Assembly: GCA_950295325.1 (NCBI GenBank)
Contig: OX485805.1
Span: forward strand, 11,160,501-11,224,500
DNA from: Polytrichum commune
Lineage: Eukaryota > Streptophyta > Polytrichopsida > Polytrichales > Polytrichaceae
DNA: 64,000 nucleotides
Reading direction: 5' to 3'
The notes under the pieces are model-generated. The model was not told where the DNA came from. It saw nothing but the letters and a program-made list of their open reading frames with translations, and searched no databases. The translations under genes and the position numbers were made by a program. Positions within the stretch are counted from its first letter, which is position 1. Each line of letters begins with the position of its first letter. Shown here one piece after another: positions 23,551 through 35,400 of this stretch.

Positions 23551-23765
23551 TCATTGAGTACGATTGGTGGAAGCACCAAGTACCGAAGATCCTCGACAGC
23601 GAGGACAACTCCACTGTCCAGATGGTAGAGAAGTCAAGGGTGGCCTCAAGTATGCCATGTGCCAATCGCGTTGACACTGATCACACAAGAGCATAGTAGC
23701 CGCTCATTTCTTCTCTCCACACACAAAACATGGAAGACCCTCTGGCACAACGGCCAGTTCATGAT
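23551..23765 (-). pseudogene. PHD finger at the C-terminus of the Ty3-type polyprotein
   Basis: After the integrase tail the minus strand encodes PCFVCGEKK, a stop (TGA at 23704-23706, probably from CGA Arg), then MLLCDQCQRDWHMAYLRPP and SGQWSCPRC, ending at TGA 23551-23553. Spacing fits a PHD zinc finger: CX2C, 11 residues, CX2C, X4, H, X2, Cys (here Tyr), then W-X-CX2C. The sixth ligand has changed TGC to TAC. PHD fingers read the histone H3 N-terminal tail. Placed after integrase it could occupy the role that the chromodomain has in chromoviruses, steering integration. It is inactive now because of the stop and the lost ligand. Confidence 0.85.
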
Positions 23766-23926
23766 GAACTGTACCCTCAATAGGTAGATGACATGGAGCA
23801 CAATTTTTGGAATGTTCGCGACATTCCCTGCCATCCTTGCCTTCCAACAACAACAAACCACTCGGCAACACCTCCTTCACCCGAAGGATAGTGCGCCCCG
23901 CCCTGACATCCAATGTCGTAGGCGCC

Positions 23927-24870
23927 TCACGTTGAAGATAGACATAATCCCTCTGCCGGAATCTCCGCAACTGAGGTCACGTTTAGATTTAGATTTAGAC
24001 TCGGGAGAATAGGCTCACGTCCATACAATAACTGATACGGGCTGTAGGATGCCAAAGAGGCCTGCCTACTAAATCGATAGCCTATAGCAATCCAAGGCAA
24101 CATAAGGTCCCAATCCCGGTGGCTTCCCCGAGGTAATCCATACTTCCTCAAGCCACGCTTAGTTGTCTGAACAACCCGTTCAGCCAAGCCATCTGCCTCC
24201 GGATGATTCCGAGAGGTGGTACGGTGATCTATGAGTGCCTTAGTGCACAACTCCTCAAAAACACCAAGGAACTCCCTCCTTTGGTCTGTCAACACCTCAG
24301 CCGGTGCTCCAAAACGTGCTAACACATGATCCAAAAAGGCGGCCGCGGCCAACTCTGCCGAGTTTTGGGGTAGAGCAACAAGCTCAATCCACTTGCTAAA
24401 ATGGTCCACCATCACCAAAACGTACTTTGCTCCACGTGGTGTAACCACCAACAGCCCTGCAAAGTCCAGCGACCAACGGTAGCCCAATCCCATAATAGGT
24501 AAGGGCTGTAACTGAGGTGATAAGGTGTTAAAGCTAGACTTGACCCGGTCACAAACTTCACACCTCCCGACATAGGCAGCCACCTGCTGATACATGCCAG
24601 TCCACCAATATTGGCCACGTAACATCGAATGTGTCCTGCGTATGCCAAAATGGCCAAGTTCCTCGTGCACTTGTCGCACCAAGGAGGCCCTCTGATCCGG
24701 CCTAGGAACAATACGCCTTGTGCCATCCGGCCACAATCGAAATAACAAACTGTTCTCCCAACGGAACCTTGTTACTCGATGTCCAATCCAATCCCTTTCC
24801 ATTGCCGAAATAGACAAAAGAAAAGTACCCTGTTGAAGCTTATGCAATACGGGAAGATCCTCCCATATAT
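23927..24870 (-). pseudogene. Integrase of the Ty3-type element
   Basis: The N-terminal HHCC zinc domain is present (HEELGHFGIRRTHSMLRGQY, then CEVCDRVK). The catalytic core follows, with SLDFAGLL carrying the first Asp, VLTDQRREF the second Asp (Arg where Gly is usual), and HPEADGLAERVVQTTKRGLR the Glu. The core is otherwise long and readable. GREPILPSLNLNLN is the usual end of the core, after which a frameshift near 23970 moves to the frame RRFRQRDYVYLQREA, the start of the GPY/F-like C-terminal segment that leads into the PHD finger. The frame is continuous with RNase H upstream. Confidence 0.92.
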
Positions 24871-25019
24871 CCGCAATAGCTTGAGGCCGATCGGTCTCAT
24901 TATCCAAGCCCTGTATCGGAATCACAACAGATGCACTAGAAAATAAAGTGAGGTAGGCAGCCGCGTGCCAACCTGGAACCGCCTCTCGATCATAATCTCC
25001 ATACCACCTGGCCCCAGTC

Positions 25020-26535
25020 AAGTCCTCATCTGAAGGACTTGGATTGCATGAGAGTCCATTTGCATCCATGTTGGTAATCCCAACACGGTGTACCACCTCA
25101 AAGTCATATTCCTGGAGTAACAAAGCCCACATAGCAAGCTTGCCAATAAGCTTATCCGACTCCTTGAGCCACCGTAACGGCTGATGGTCAGTTACTAAAG
25201 TAAAGTGTTGACCATAAAGATACGGCCGAAAATGGGCAATAGCCCATACCGCCACCAATGTTTCTCCCTCGTATGATGAATAATTAGCCTCCGCCGTGTT
25301 ATTGCTTCGCGAAGCGTAAGCAACAACATACTTCCGGCCAAAATCATCCTTCTAAGTGAGAACTGCTCCCAAACCCAATGAACTCCAATCCGTATGCAAT
25401 TGGAAAGATTTGGAGACATTTGGACGTCGAAGCACTGGAGCCGTACCCAGTTTCTGCTTCAATGTCTCAAACGCCTGTTGTTGCTCACGACCCCAAGTCC
25501 ACGGTTGGTCCTTGCTCGTGAGAATGGTGAGAGGCTTGGCGATCAAGCTAAAGTTCTTGACGAATCGCCGATACTAATTCGCCAAGCCCAAGAAAGCACG
25601 AAGTCTCGGCACATCAACCGGTGCCGGAATCTTCTGCAAAGCGTCCACCTTAGCTTGTTGTACCCCAAGACCTCCTGGAACAATCATATGCCTTAGATAT
25701 GCCAGCCAGTCATAGAAAAACTTACATTTGCCGTGGTGCAAGCGCAATCCCCACCGCTGCAACCGTTCAAAAACGGCTTGCAGACGCCTCACATGCTCAT
25801 GTGGTGTTGTGCTGAAGATGATCACATCGTCTATGTAATACTGAGCAAAGGGCAAGCCAGAGAGAACCTGATTCATCATCCGCTGAAACTCAGCGGGTGC
25901 ATTCTTCAGGCCAAATGGAAGAAACTTCCAATGATAAAGTTGATATTTCCCATCTTGATCAACTACCCAAAATGCGGTCTTCACCCGATCTCCCGTAAGT
26001 AATGGAAGTTGGTGATATCCGGATCTCAAGTCCAAGGTGCTAAAGACCCGAGAAAATCCGATGACATCGAACAACTCCTCCGGGATCGGCATGGGATACC
26101 GATCCGATTTGGTCTTCTGATTAACTGGACGGTAATCCCCACACATCCGCTTCTCCGTCCAATTGCCAAAGATATCCTTCTTCGATGACATAACTGTAGC
26201 ACAAGCATATTCCCCGTTGGAAAGTTCGATTAACCCTGATGCCAAGAGCTCTCGGCAACGAGCCTGAACGCCAATCCGCTCGGAAACACTGAGCCTGTAA
26301 GGTCTCCGAAAAATGGGATGGTCGTCCTCCAAGTGAATGTGGATGGGTTTTCCTTTATAACCTTCAAGATCCTGAAGGCTAAAAACAAAACATTTACGGT
26401 ACGAGCGAATAAATGCTCGTACCTTCCGGGCCTCAGCACTAGTGAGACAAGGGCCTAATTCAAGTGGCCAATCATCAAACTCTGTGGTCTCCCTTTCCAC
26501 TAGAAGAGAGCCACCTGGTGCTGGCACGGACTCTA
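25020..26535 (-). pseudogene. Reverse transcriptase and RNase H of the Ty3-type element
   Basis: The RT contains RMCGDYRPVNQKTKSDRYPM, FSTLDLRSGYHQLPL, LPFGLKNAPAEFQRMMNQVL and the catalytic YYIDDVIIFS, followed by LRAFLGLAN and, after a TAG at 25574, YRRFVKNFSLIAKPLT. RNase H begins FQLHTDWSSLGLGAVLT, where the first catalytic Asp is retained. A TAG near 25352, probably from CAG, precedes KDDFGRKYVVAYASRSNN. YSSYEGETLVAVWA supplies the Glu and TDHQPLRWL the Asp. All these are standard Ty3/gypsy landmarks. Two stops break the frame, and otherwise it is highly readable. Confidence 0.95.
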
Positions 26536-26539
26536 ACTG

Positions 26540-27800
26540 CTAATGAGAGGAGGGGGCATTAACCATGCCCCCAACCTCCGTGCTAGCAATAGAGTCCATC
26601 CCCTCTTCATCACCACCAATATGTGATGATGAAGCCACCACCGGAGGTGAAGAAGCCAAAGCAGTATAAACTCGTTGAGCTTGGAGCTCCTCCATTACCT
26701 GCTGCTTGAATCGAAAGATTCGTTCGGCTTCTCCAACCCTGACATCAATTCCCTCCTTCATGGATGTGGACCGTTGTGCCCCCTGACCAGAATCCTCTGC
26801 CCCCAGAGACAATAACTGGTCACCATGATGCCGTTGCAATGCAAGGCATAAACTAACAGTCCACACCATGCTATGGAGATCCATGGCTTGGCCCAATACG
26901 AAGCGTCGTTGGCCCTCAGAAAGGCCAGGAGCTGCGGTGGTACTAGTGCGGAAGCCCATGGCACGATCTCGTTTATATCGGCCAAGGGTTCGGTGTGGGT
27001 TTTGGTGTTAGCATCCCACACCATACCTGGCCCCTGATCGCGGAAGGCGAATGATTGTGGAAACGTCATAAAGGTGGGAAAGGCCCTCCGTGGTGCCCCC
27101 ACTTTGTTGACTAATGCCTATGGGGGTAAATCATCTCGAACAACCGGCAAAGAGGTCCGGTTTGGATCCAAGATGTGATCAAAAGGTGGAGTTACTGTAG
27201 AAATTGTTGCGGCCAAAGTAGATGACGGTGTGAGGTTGGTCTAAATCCACCGAGGCCGGTGGGCATAAGAACCAATGCTCGCAGCATCCACAAAAATGGG
27301 ATCTCCAAGGTGTTGATGAACATAATGATCGCTTTCCAATACCTTGTCCCGAGAGTCTCCCAACAATGGTACATTCTCGAAGATATACCTTGGCGGGGTA
27401 TGTTGGTGGGAAAACCACCACTGTATGAGGCGGATGAGGTCCCAAAATAGACTAGACCTGGGATCCTCTAGACCTCGGCCGGCTCCAGCATGTGAATGGC
27501 CCTGGCATGGTCATCCTGCAATTACCATATCCACCGGACCCAAGTGTCGTAAGTCGGCCTCACTGATGAGTGTAACATCACGAGGGAGACGTGAAAAACA
27601 CCCACGAATGGCAGTTGGAGGTAACTGCTGGGGGTACAATACCATCAATTGGTGAAGATGGTGACGAGCCACACGGGTGGACACTTGAGAGTTGTCCACA
27701 TAGACATACCGTCTAACCGTGAGGCCAGCCTCCAATACGGCCGCTAAGCTTGTGCCGATGCCCCCAAACAGTTCCACCAAAGTAATCCCCGCGTCTGGCG
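26540..27800 (-). pseudogene. C5-cytosine DNA methyltransferase domain inside the Ty3-type polyprotein
   Basis: Between protease and RT the minus strand encodes the cytosine-C5 methyltransferase motifs in order: motif I LVELFGGIGTSLAAVLEAGL (SAM binding), VYVDN (motif II), DMVIAG then PCQGHS (motif IV with the catalytic Cys), YIFENVPLLGDS (motif VI), HRPRWI (motif VIII), PTFMTFPQSFAFR and MGFRTSTTAAPG (motif IX region), and LGQAMDLHSM (motif X). The wording is nearest to DNMT3-type enzymes. The Trp before PCQ is now TGA (27511-27513) and the Trp after RPRWI is TAG (27241-27243), both single G-to-A changes. A third TAG lies at 27118-27120 and a one-base frameshift near 26980. The catalytic Cys codon itself is intact. 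A low-complexity linker to RT follows, ending at TAG 26540. Confidence 0.92.
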
Positions 27801-28149
27801 ACTGCCATAAAATGGGATGTGCCAATGCCGAGAGGACACCCGGTATGACCGGTGTCCTAGGACTGAGAGAGTGAACAATATCCTCGCACCTCCGAAATAG
27901 CTCGGCGGAATCACGCCAAGGAGGAAGGGGATCCTTGGGTTGGCGCACCAATGCACCCTTAGGTGCCATATCCCGTTGATCGTCTGTACTCCCCATGAAT
28001 GCCAATGACTCCTCCAACAATGCGGAACCATAAGGCAATGTGTCCACCATAGCACCACATCCAAAAACCATAGATAATGGTACTATGGTTGCGGCCGCCG
28101 CGAAAGCCACGGGAATAAGTTCCTTGCGGCCATCCCCAGCCGACCAACC

Positions 28150-28580
28150 TGGTCGGATCCACGCCTTCTCAGTCCAGTTGGCCAAACCAAAACCAAGAGG
28201 GTAAAATGCTTGCTGACCAACTAAAATGTCATAGTTGGTCGCATCCGTCACCGCACACCTAAGAAGAAGAGGTGCGGGTGAATCTCCATGCTTCACTCGG
28301 AAACTAAGCTGTAATGGCTCCCGAGTATAACACATGGCCCACTCCACGTGACCAATGGATGTGACAATGGTGAATGGACAGGGAGCCAAATCCTCGGCCG
28401 TCAACCTCAACTCTTGGGCAAACCTCTTGCCGATCATAACTGGCTGTGCCTTTGAATCCATCATCACACAACGGGGAGCAACCCGAGTAGCCTTGCTCCC
28501 AGTGCGACTGACCACCAAAATTCTGGTATCATTCACCATACGCACAACGCCGGGTCGAATGCCGCGGCGCTCGCGGACAG
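28150..28580 (-). pseudogene. Aspartic protease of the Ty3-type element
   Basis: The segment VAPRCVMMDSKAQPVMIG shows the retropepsin active-site region, where the usual DSGA is DSKA, so the conserved Gly is lost. Downstream TDATNYDILVGQQAFYPLG corresponds to the conserved flap-to-C-terminal pattern D.ILLG. It lies in the same uninterrupted 903-codon frame as gag and the start of the methyltransferase (30222-27511). A Gly-to-Lys change at the active site would disable it. Confidence 0.8.
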
Positions 28581-29299
28581 GTCTAGCAGCGACATCAGAC
28601 AGATAGGCTGCACCCGCGGATACTGGTGAATCATAAGACGTGGTCGGTGCCTTGTCATTTGAGGCGTGTGCGTCAAAAGACGCAATGGTCTCTGCCGCAA
28701 GTCTCGCTCGCCGTTTGGCCACACCCTCAGGATCTTCAGAAGCAGGGATGTCCGTAGTGGCTTGAGCCACGGTCAGAGAAGGTAAGGATGCCTTCCCTTC
28801 CAAAATCCTACCTGCTAAGTAAAAAACCTTAGCAGGTTGGAACTCTGGCGATGACCACTCCATGGCCGTGAACAAAGGTGTGTGCAACACTTTGGATGCC
28901 AACGTGTGCGCCACATCGGTCGCTGAATGTGAAACTTCATCGTTCGGATGACGACCACTGACAGATTGGACGACATCGGCCAATCCAAAAGATAATGGTA
29001 GTTGTGCCTGAACAATTTGGTCCGCGGGCGTATTGTCCCGAGCTCGCGAGCTTGCCACATATTCATTTGTGGTCGAAGGTATGGATTGTGACACGGCTTG
29101 AGCACGTGTCACGGCCGCGGAACTCACCACCTCGCCCGAGGCTCCGAACATATAGTAATCTGGAGTGGAAGAACTAACCTGAGCTCCGGAGGAAGACGGT
29201 GAGGCCAAGATTTGGCCGGATGACACCAAGCTTTGGAACCTCTCCTTCATAGCTCCAATCTTCGCCTCCAACGTCTTCTCCCGGTCGGAAGAAGGATGT

Positions 29300-30615
29300 T
29301 TCTCAGGATGGAGAGCAAAGCAGTTCTCTACCGCGTGATTGTTCCGCCCACAATGGGAAGACTTCAACTGCTTGGGTAACTGATTACCCGTCGTCCCCTT
29401 CGCCGAGCCCTTAGCGGGAACAAATGGTTTCCGCTTCGGAGTAGTGACGGTCTGGGCTTGCCTTTGCTTCGAAGGACAGTCCTTCTTAGCATGGCCGGCC
29501 TGGCCACAAGACCAACAATACATGGTCTTGTCTACCTCGGCCTCCGCCAATCCTGCAGCCGCAACCGGAACTCTTCGGGATTTGCTAGAATCTACTAGTA
29601 GGGATACCAAATCAGTGGCGTCGTGCTGACACAATGCACGATCACACTGCTCCACAATGGCGAATGCCTCTGCGAGTGTCGCCCGACTACCATAATCCAT
29701 GATGATCATGGGCAACGCCAAGTCAAGGAGGCGTTTGTCAATCTTGGACAAAAATACCTTCATCAATTGACTTTCCGCAAACACACCTCCAGATTCTCTG
29801 GCAAACCTCGCCAACCTCGTATACATGGTACGAGGTGTATCGTCATTTTTCCGTCTAAAATCTTGTGTCCGCTGCATCTGGTCCCGACGGAAACCTCTGT
29901 ACTCCTCATGTAGATGCAGCTCAAATGCCCGCAACGGCTCAAAAACTGGCGGAGCCCCCAAAGAGGCTAAAGCCACCTGGGTAGCCTGGGCATAACGGGA
30001 GAGTGGAAGAATGGGGCTCGACGTACTCGCCACAGCGGGAGCAGAATCCTTATCCTTGGGTTCACCAGAAGAAGCTCCCTCCACGTCCACCACAAATACT
30101 CCCTCCGGCACCTCCGATTTAACCTCAGGGACGGCCATGAAACTGGAAGCTGCGCCTTCTTTCAATGCGGATACCAACTCAACCCGAGTCTCCCAGTACC
30201 GCTCCACCTGGCGCAGCTCCATTCAATGAGCCTCCGTCCACTGCTCATAAGTTTGGAGAGCTTCATGCTCCAAATGCTGAGGCAGAAGCTCGAACGCATA
30301 CCAATCGTTAAAATTGGTATTGCATTGGCGTTTCTCTCGCATCCACGTACGAAACCGGATTTTCCAGTCTTGCAGAGAAATGGTCCCTCCTCGACCGGAA
30401 AACCGGTCCCGTATCCCTCCCCTAGTCTCCTCCTCCATATCGTCAAAGGTTCCCACCCACAGGACGTGAGACCGAGTAATAGTCCCCCACGCCGAAGTAG
30501 GCTGAAAAACCTCGTTGGGTGCTACCACTGGTTCAACGTCCGAGAGATCCGAGGGATGACCTTCCGATGCTCCTGGGGACGGAGAACGATAGTGTTGAGT
30601 ACGAGTTGTAACCAT
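29300..30615 (-). pseudogene. Gag of the Ty3-type element
   Basis: ATG at 30615 opens MVTTRTQHYRSPSPGASEG, a usual Ty3 gag opening. A TGA at 30223-30225 (after EQWTEAH, probably an original TGG) interrupts it, and the frame resumes with MELRQVERYWETR. The capsid-like region includes FELHLHEEYRGFRRDQMQRT and MYTRLARFA. Two zinc-knuckle-like motifs follow, CWSCGQAGHAKKDC (about 29476-29520, CX2CX4HX4C intact) and SHCGRNNHAVENC (about 29310-29355, first Cys lost). Gag and pol share one frame apart from the breaks, consistent with a single polyprotein. Confidence 0.88.
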
Positions 30616-32461
30616 AAACCCACAATGGGATGGTCACCCAATCAACAACCCAAATGAATTAGTATCCAGGTACAAAGAAAAAAAAAAGTCAAATGCAACC
30701 TACACCTGCAACCACCACCAAAACTTATGGTCTGCTGGTCATTAACCCAGCCTCACCACAAGTGAAAACAAGCACTGCCCACTTGGTGCACAAACAAAGG
30801 TCCCGTCGGTCATTAATCCGACCTCACCTCCACATTACCCTATCACAATCTAGGACTATACAAAATGGGGCAGTACTAGAACACTTCAGCACTACAGCCT
30901 GCCACAGGGGAAGGTACCAAAACAAAATACAAGAAACAATGCAAGAACAGCACTGGATCCTCTTCCCCAAAACAACATTCAAGCAAAAATTGAAAATGAC
31001 CGCAACCAACTGGCACCCGCCTGCAGTTGGTGGTCAAAATGAAGAGTCCCTATTGCTTAAGAAAAAAAAAATGCTACCTATGCACATCTCTCATCTTCCC
31101 ACTACAACCTAAGAATCCCTCCTCACAAGAATGCCGGGAATATGTGTTGACAAACACAATTCGACCCTAATAATAATTTATTTTAGGCCGAACGGAATTC
31201 CATATGCCACCCAATTTCCAATGACACACCTCATAAATTTCGTGCAACACAATCTCTAAAAGCAATCCCAAACACCTTAATATTTCATAAGAAATTTGGT
31301 TTCATCTTGTATTCATGATTAATGAAAACAAGAAATTGACCCCTTAGAGAGAAAAGAAAAATGAGAAGTTGAAGGAAAACATAAATTAATAAATTAATGT
31401 AATTAAAAATAATGCCTTAATTAATTTAAAATAAAAATAAAAATAAAAATAAGACGGATTGTCACTACGTAACCGGTTGGAATTGCACACACCCGGGTCT
31501 CAACCGCTTACGCCCAAAGAATCTCCCCGATCCACGTATTAGTTATGTGGGGGGGGGGGGGAATTAATTAACCCCAGCTGAGGGAGGGAGTTAATCAATT
31601 AAATAAACCTAGCTGCAGGCAGCCAGGTACAAGCAAGCCGGCAAGTACAGGTAGCAGCAGGCAGGTACAGATAAGCAGTAGGCAGTATAGGCAAGCAGCC
31701 GGCACATACAGATAAACAGCCACCGAGGGCCGGCAGGTGCCACAGGCGGCCTTCTACACAGGGGCCTGTGCAGACAGCAGAGGGAGGCAGGCCGCCTTTT
31801 TTTTTTTTTTTTTTTTTTTTTTTGGGTCACAACTGTGATCCCCTTTGAGGATCAAAAATGCCCCTACAACTCTCACTTCACAAAATCATGCTTGTGAAAA
31901 ACTCATGACAAGAAATTTCGTGTAGTATTTAGAGATTTCTCACCACAATTCAAAGTGATGTGTAAACTTCACAAGCACACCTCTTTCTTCTTGTTTCTCC
32001 GCTAATCCGCGATGTTTGTCATTCTCCACTCCAAAATTCCGCAACCACTTGTCCTCACATTTTTTCTTGAATGTTGGAGCTCAAAATTTGAAGAAAAGAG
32101 AAGGAATCATGTACATTCTTGCCAAGTGAGAAGGAAGAGAGTAGAACATTCATAATAGCTCTAAATCTCTCTTCAAATGCATACAACTAGTCAAGCTATC
32201 TCTCACTCCACCAAGGGAGAATCCAAGAGTGTAAGTAAGGGAAGAAGATTTCAAGATTTATTGCAAAATCATGCAATCTACACCTCACACAAGCTCTCTC
32301 CACACACTAACTCACAAGACTTGACTTGGCAAGAATGCCAAGCCAAGGAGGAGGTTCCTCACTTAGGAGCCTTCCTCTCCACATCTAGATTCATTCATCC
32401 AAATCTAGATGAATGAAATCCAACGGATAAGGTGCGGCCGTCGACGCCGCATACCGTGACA
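30616..32461 (-). other. 5' leader and presumed 5' LTR of the Ty3-type element
   Basis: About 1.85 kb without coding potential precedes gag. A TG...CA-bounded segment at about 31147-32461 (plus strand TGTTGACAAA ... CCGTGACA) could be a 1.3-kb LTR, but no counterpart is visible at the other end, and no convincing tRNA primer site follows it. Within it are a G12 run (31549-31560), a degenerate CAGGTACAG/CAAGCAGGCAG-rich purine-pyrimidine stretch at 31613-31790 and a T run at 31797-31823. Between about 30748 and 30828 GGTCATTAA..C.ACCTCACC occurs twice. Confidence 0.45.
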
Positions 32462-32465
32462 CCTT

Positions 32466-35400
32466 TGTTACCTATAAAAAATGGGACAAGGTGATGATAC
32501 CACACATGCAATTGTTGGTTAAGGCGATGCATGTATTTCACTTAATGATGGCCAAGTTAGAGAGATAAGCAATTTGCTACATGTGCCAGACATCCAGAAA
32601 ACCTATTCTCAGCCAAACAATTTTGATATTGCGGGTGGCAAAATTTTCATTAAAGATGGTAATTGCATTCTCCGCAATTCTAGTGGTCTGGTGATAGCCA
32701 AATGCACACTAGGAACAAATTTGTATAAACTTGGTATGACCCATAGACAAAAGGAAAACAATCCCATTAGCCAAAATATATCCAGTCTCAATTTGGCCAG
32801 CCTTTGGCACAAAACATTGGGTCACATTAATAAAAGATGCTCGGGGGGGCCACTGTGTTAAAAAGTTAAGGATATAGGTGCGAACAACCACTATTTTATA
32901 GGGAAGTATTACTTTCAATTTTTTTTTTTTCACATGCTATCATTATGTAAATTTCTACTTTGGGTCAATAGAAAAATGGCTTGCATTACTTATAATTTCA
33001 AATTACCTATTATTCCATACCCTACTGTACTTTAAAGATGTCCAGTGCCATTTTTGATACCCTATATTATTCTTAAGCCCAATTATAAATTTTTGCTCCC
33101 ATGTTTTTAAAATACCCTATCATTTGTTTGCACGTATATTGCTACTCCAACCAATGACTATCCCCCCCCCCCCAAGAAAAGATGTCTATATGAAGTTCAA
33201 AGTGCATCTAAGGGGATAGGTCGTTTTGATGCAAGTGCTTTGTCATTATGTCCATGGTGTTTGAAAGGGAATCAACACCGAGAGAAATTCCCTAAAGTAG
33301 ATGCTACAAGAGCACAAGAACTTTTGGAGATACTTCATAGTGACATTTGTGGCCCCCTGTGGACTTCACTTTTTCCAGGATGCACTCACTTTCTAACATT
33401 CATTGCTGACAAGTCTTACTATACAAAAGTTTATCTTCTCACATACAAATCCAAAGTTGTACAAAAAATTTCAAGAATATAAAATTGAAATGGAAAACCA
33501 GATTAGGAAGAAGATCAAAGTTTTGAAATGTGATAATGGGGGTGAGTCCAAAACCATAAATTATAATTTGTTTTGTCAAACTCATGGAATCAGATGCCAA
33601 TTCACTACACCCTATACCCTACAACTAAATGGAGTTAGTGAAAGGAAAAATCAAACCCTTTAGGAGCAATCTTAGCCATGCTCTTTGGTTCTGAATTGCC
33701 AAATCGATATTGGAGTGAAGCAATCCAAACTGCTAATTATATACAAAACAAGGCCCTTACTAAAGCCTTGAGTAACAACGCAACTCCTTTTGAAGAACGG
33801 TTTGGGATTCCACCTCAACATTGGAATACCAAATCTTGTGGGAGTATTAATCAACCCACCCAATCAACAATCAATCATGTCACAAGGTAACCCTTACAAA
33901 GGAGATTGTAGATTTAAATCACACTATTCTTGAAGAATTTTCAAGGTTAGGTGTTCATGATGAAGATACTAACTTAAATCATGAGGCTCCAAATACAAGT
34001 CAACCAAGGCAAAGTTCAATTGCACATCTACGAAGTCATTTAAGGAAAAATCCACAACCCCATTCACGTCCCCAACGAGAAACTAGAAAACTTACAAACT
34101 TCATTGAAACTATAGAAGGTCGTAAAATACCACGAGCTTTAATTTATCATAGTTGTATCATTATTGAGCTTAATACTTACAAATATTGGGCCTAATGCCT
34201 ACCATTGGGCCTAATGCCCACCATTGGGACGAAGCCAACCAATATGAGTTGAATTCACTTAAGGAAAATGATACATGGACCATGTTAGTTCCTTTGCTGA
34301 GTGAACATAAGTCCATCATTTGCAAATGGATCTTCAAAATTAAAACAAAGTTGATGGCAATGTAGCTAAGTATAAGGCATGTCTAGTTGCTCGCGGATTT
34401 GGCCAAATCTATGGTGTGGACTATGAAGGGACCTACTCCCCTATTGCCAAAATCACCTCAATTTGGGTCTTACTAGCTGTAGCTACCCAATTTGATCTTG
34501 CAATTCATGAGTTTAATATCAAGACTAGTTTCTACATGGTTTCTTAGAAGCATAAATTCATTTGGAATTACATGAGGGTCTGAAAGAATGGGGCAACAAT
34601 GATTTGGTCCGTAAGTTACTTAAGGCATTATATGGTCTACATCAGTCTTCACGGGCTTGGTACTACAAACTAAACACCTAGTTAGTCGCACAAAGTTTCC
34701 TACACACAAATGTTGACTCGAATATCTATATTAAGACTTACAAAGACTCCACTTTCATTATCGTAGTTGTTTATGTAGATGACTGCATTGTTATAAGTCA
34801 ACACCTCCATTTTTTTATATGAATTGAAACGTACTTTGGGAAAAGAGTTTGAAATGATCTATGTCTTGGTATACAAATCATCCGTAATCGAGCTAAAGGA
34901 TGGATGATGTTACGCCAAGAAAAATATTTGAGAGGATTTTACATTGATTTGACAAGGAGAATTGCTATCCCATTGCTACCCCAATGGAAGCTAGTTACAC
35001 GTTGTCCCAACTTCATCTCTTTCAACAAGATGGAATCGACCAATTTTCCAATATTATGCCATATCCTCATGTTGTTGGATGCCTTATGCATGCCATCATG
35101 CAAACAAAACCCTATTCTGCATTCTTTGTGTGCAACTTAGCCCAACATTTATCTAAATTTGACTCCACTAATTGGGAAAGTGTTGAAAGATTGCTGAGGT
35201 ATATTAATGGCACCTTCTTTTTTGGAATAAAATACTGCAAGAATCCCAATGGTTGTATCTTGCTAGGCTACTCCAATGCAGATTGAGTTGGTGACAAGGA
35301 TACCCGACGACCAACATTAGGTTATTATTATCTACTTGTTGGCACTATAGTGTCTTGGGCGAGCAAGAAACAAATACATGTGGCATTATCCAGTACCAAA

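Larger units (their letters stand above)
23161..32461 (-). mobile_element. Ty3/gypsy-type retrotransposon encoding a DNA methyltransferase and PHD finger
   Basis: The insert is 9.3 kb. It begins TGTC and ends GACA, with CCTT on both sides (23157-23160 and 32462-32465), inside the copia protease codons. On the minus strand its polyprotein remnant reads gag, aspartic protease, C5-cytosine methyltransferase, reverse transcriptase, RNase H, integrase and PHD finger (30615 to 23551). Order RT-RH-IN defines Ty3/gypsy. In-frame stops occur at 30223, 27511, 27241, 27118, 26540, 25574, about 25352 and 23704 (minus-strand codons), and frameshifts near 26980 and 23970. I could not pair the two LTRs by eye. 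The left non-coding end is only about 390 bp and the right about 1.85 kb, so one LTR is probably truncated or strongly diverged. Confidence 0.9.

Noticed and set aside
28355-30229. Plus-strand open frames across the Ty3-type gag-protease region
   Set aside because: They are antisense shadows of the long minus-strand frame, which has zinc knuckles and a protease motif.
23161-32461. Reading the methyltransferase as a host gene interrupted by a retrotransposon
   Set aside because: It shares one continuous frame with gag and protease upstream and leads straight into reverse transcriptase downstream, with no intron or separate start.
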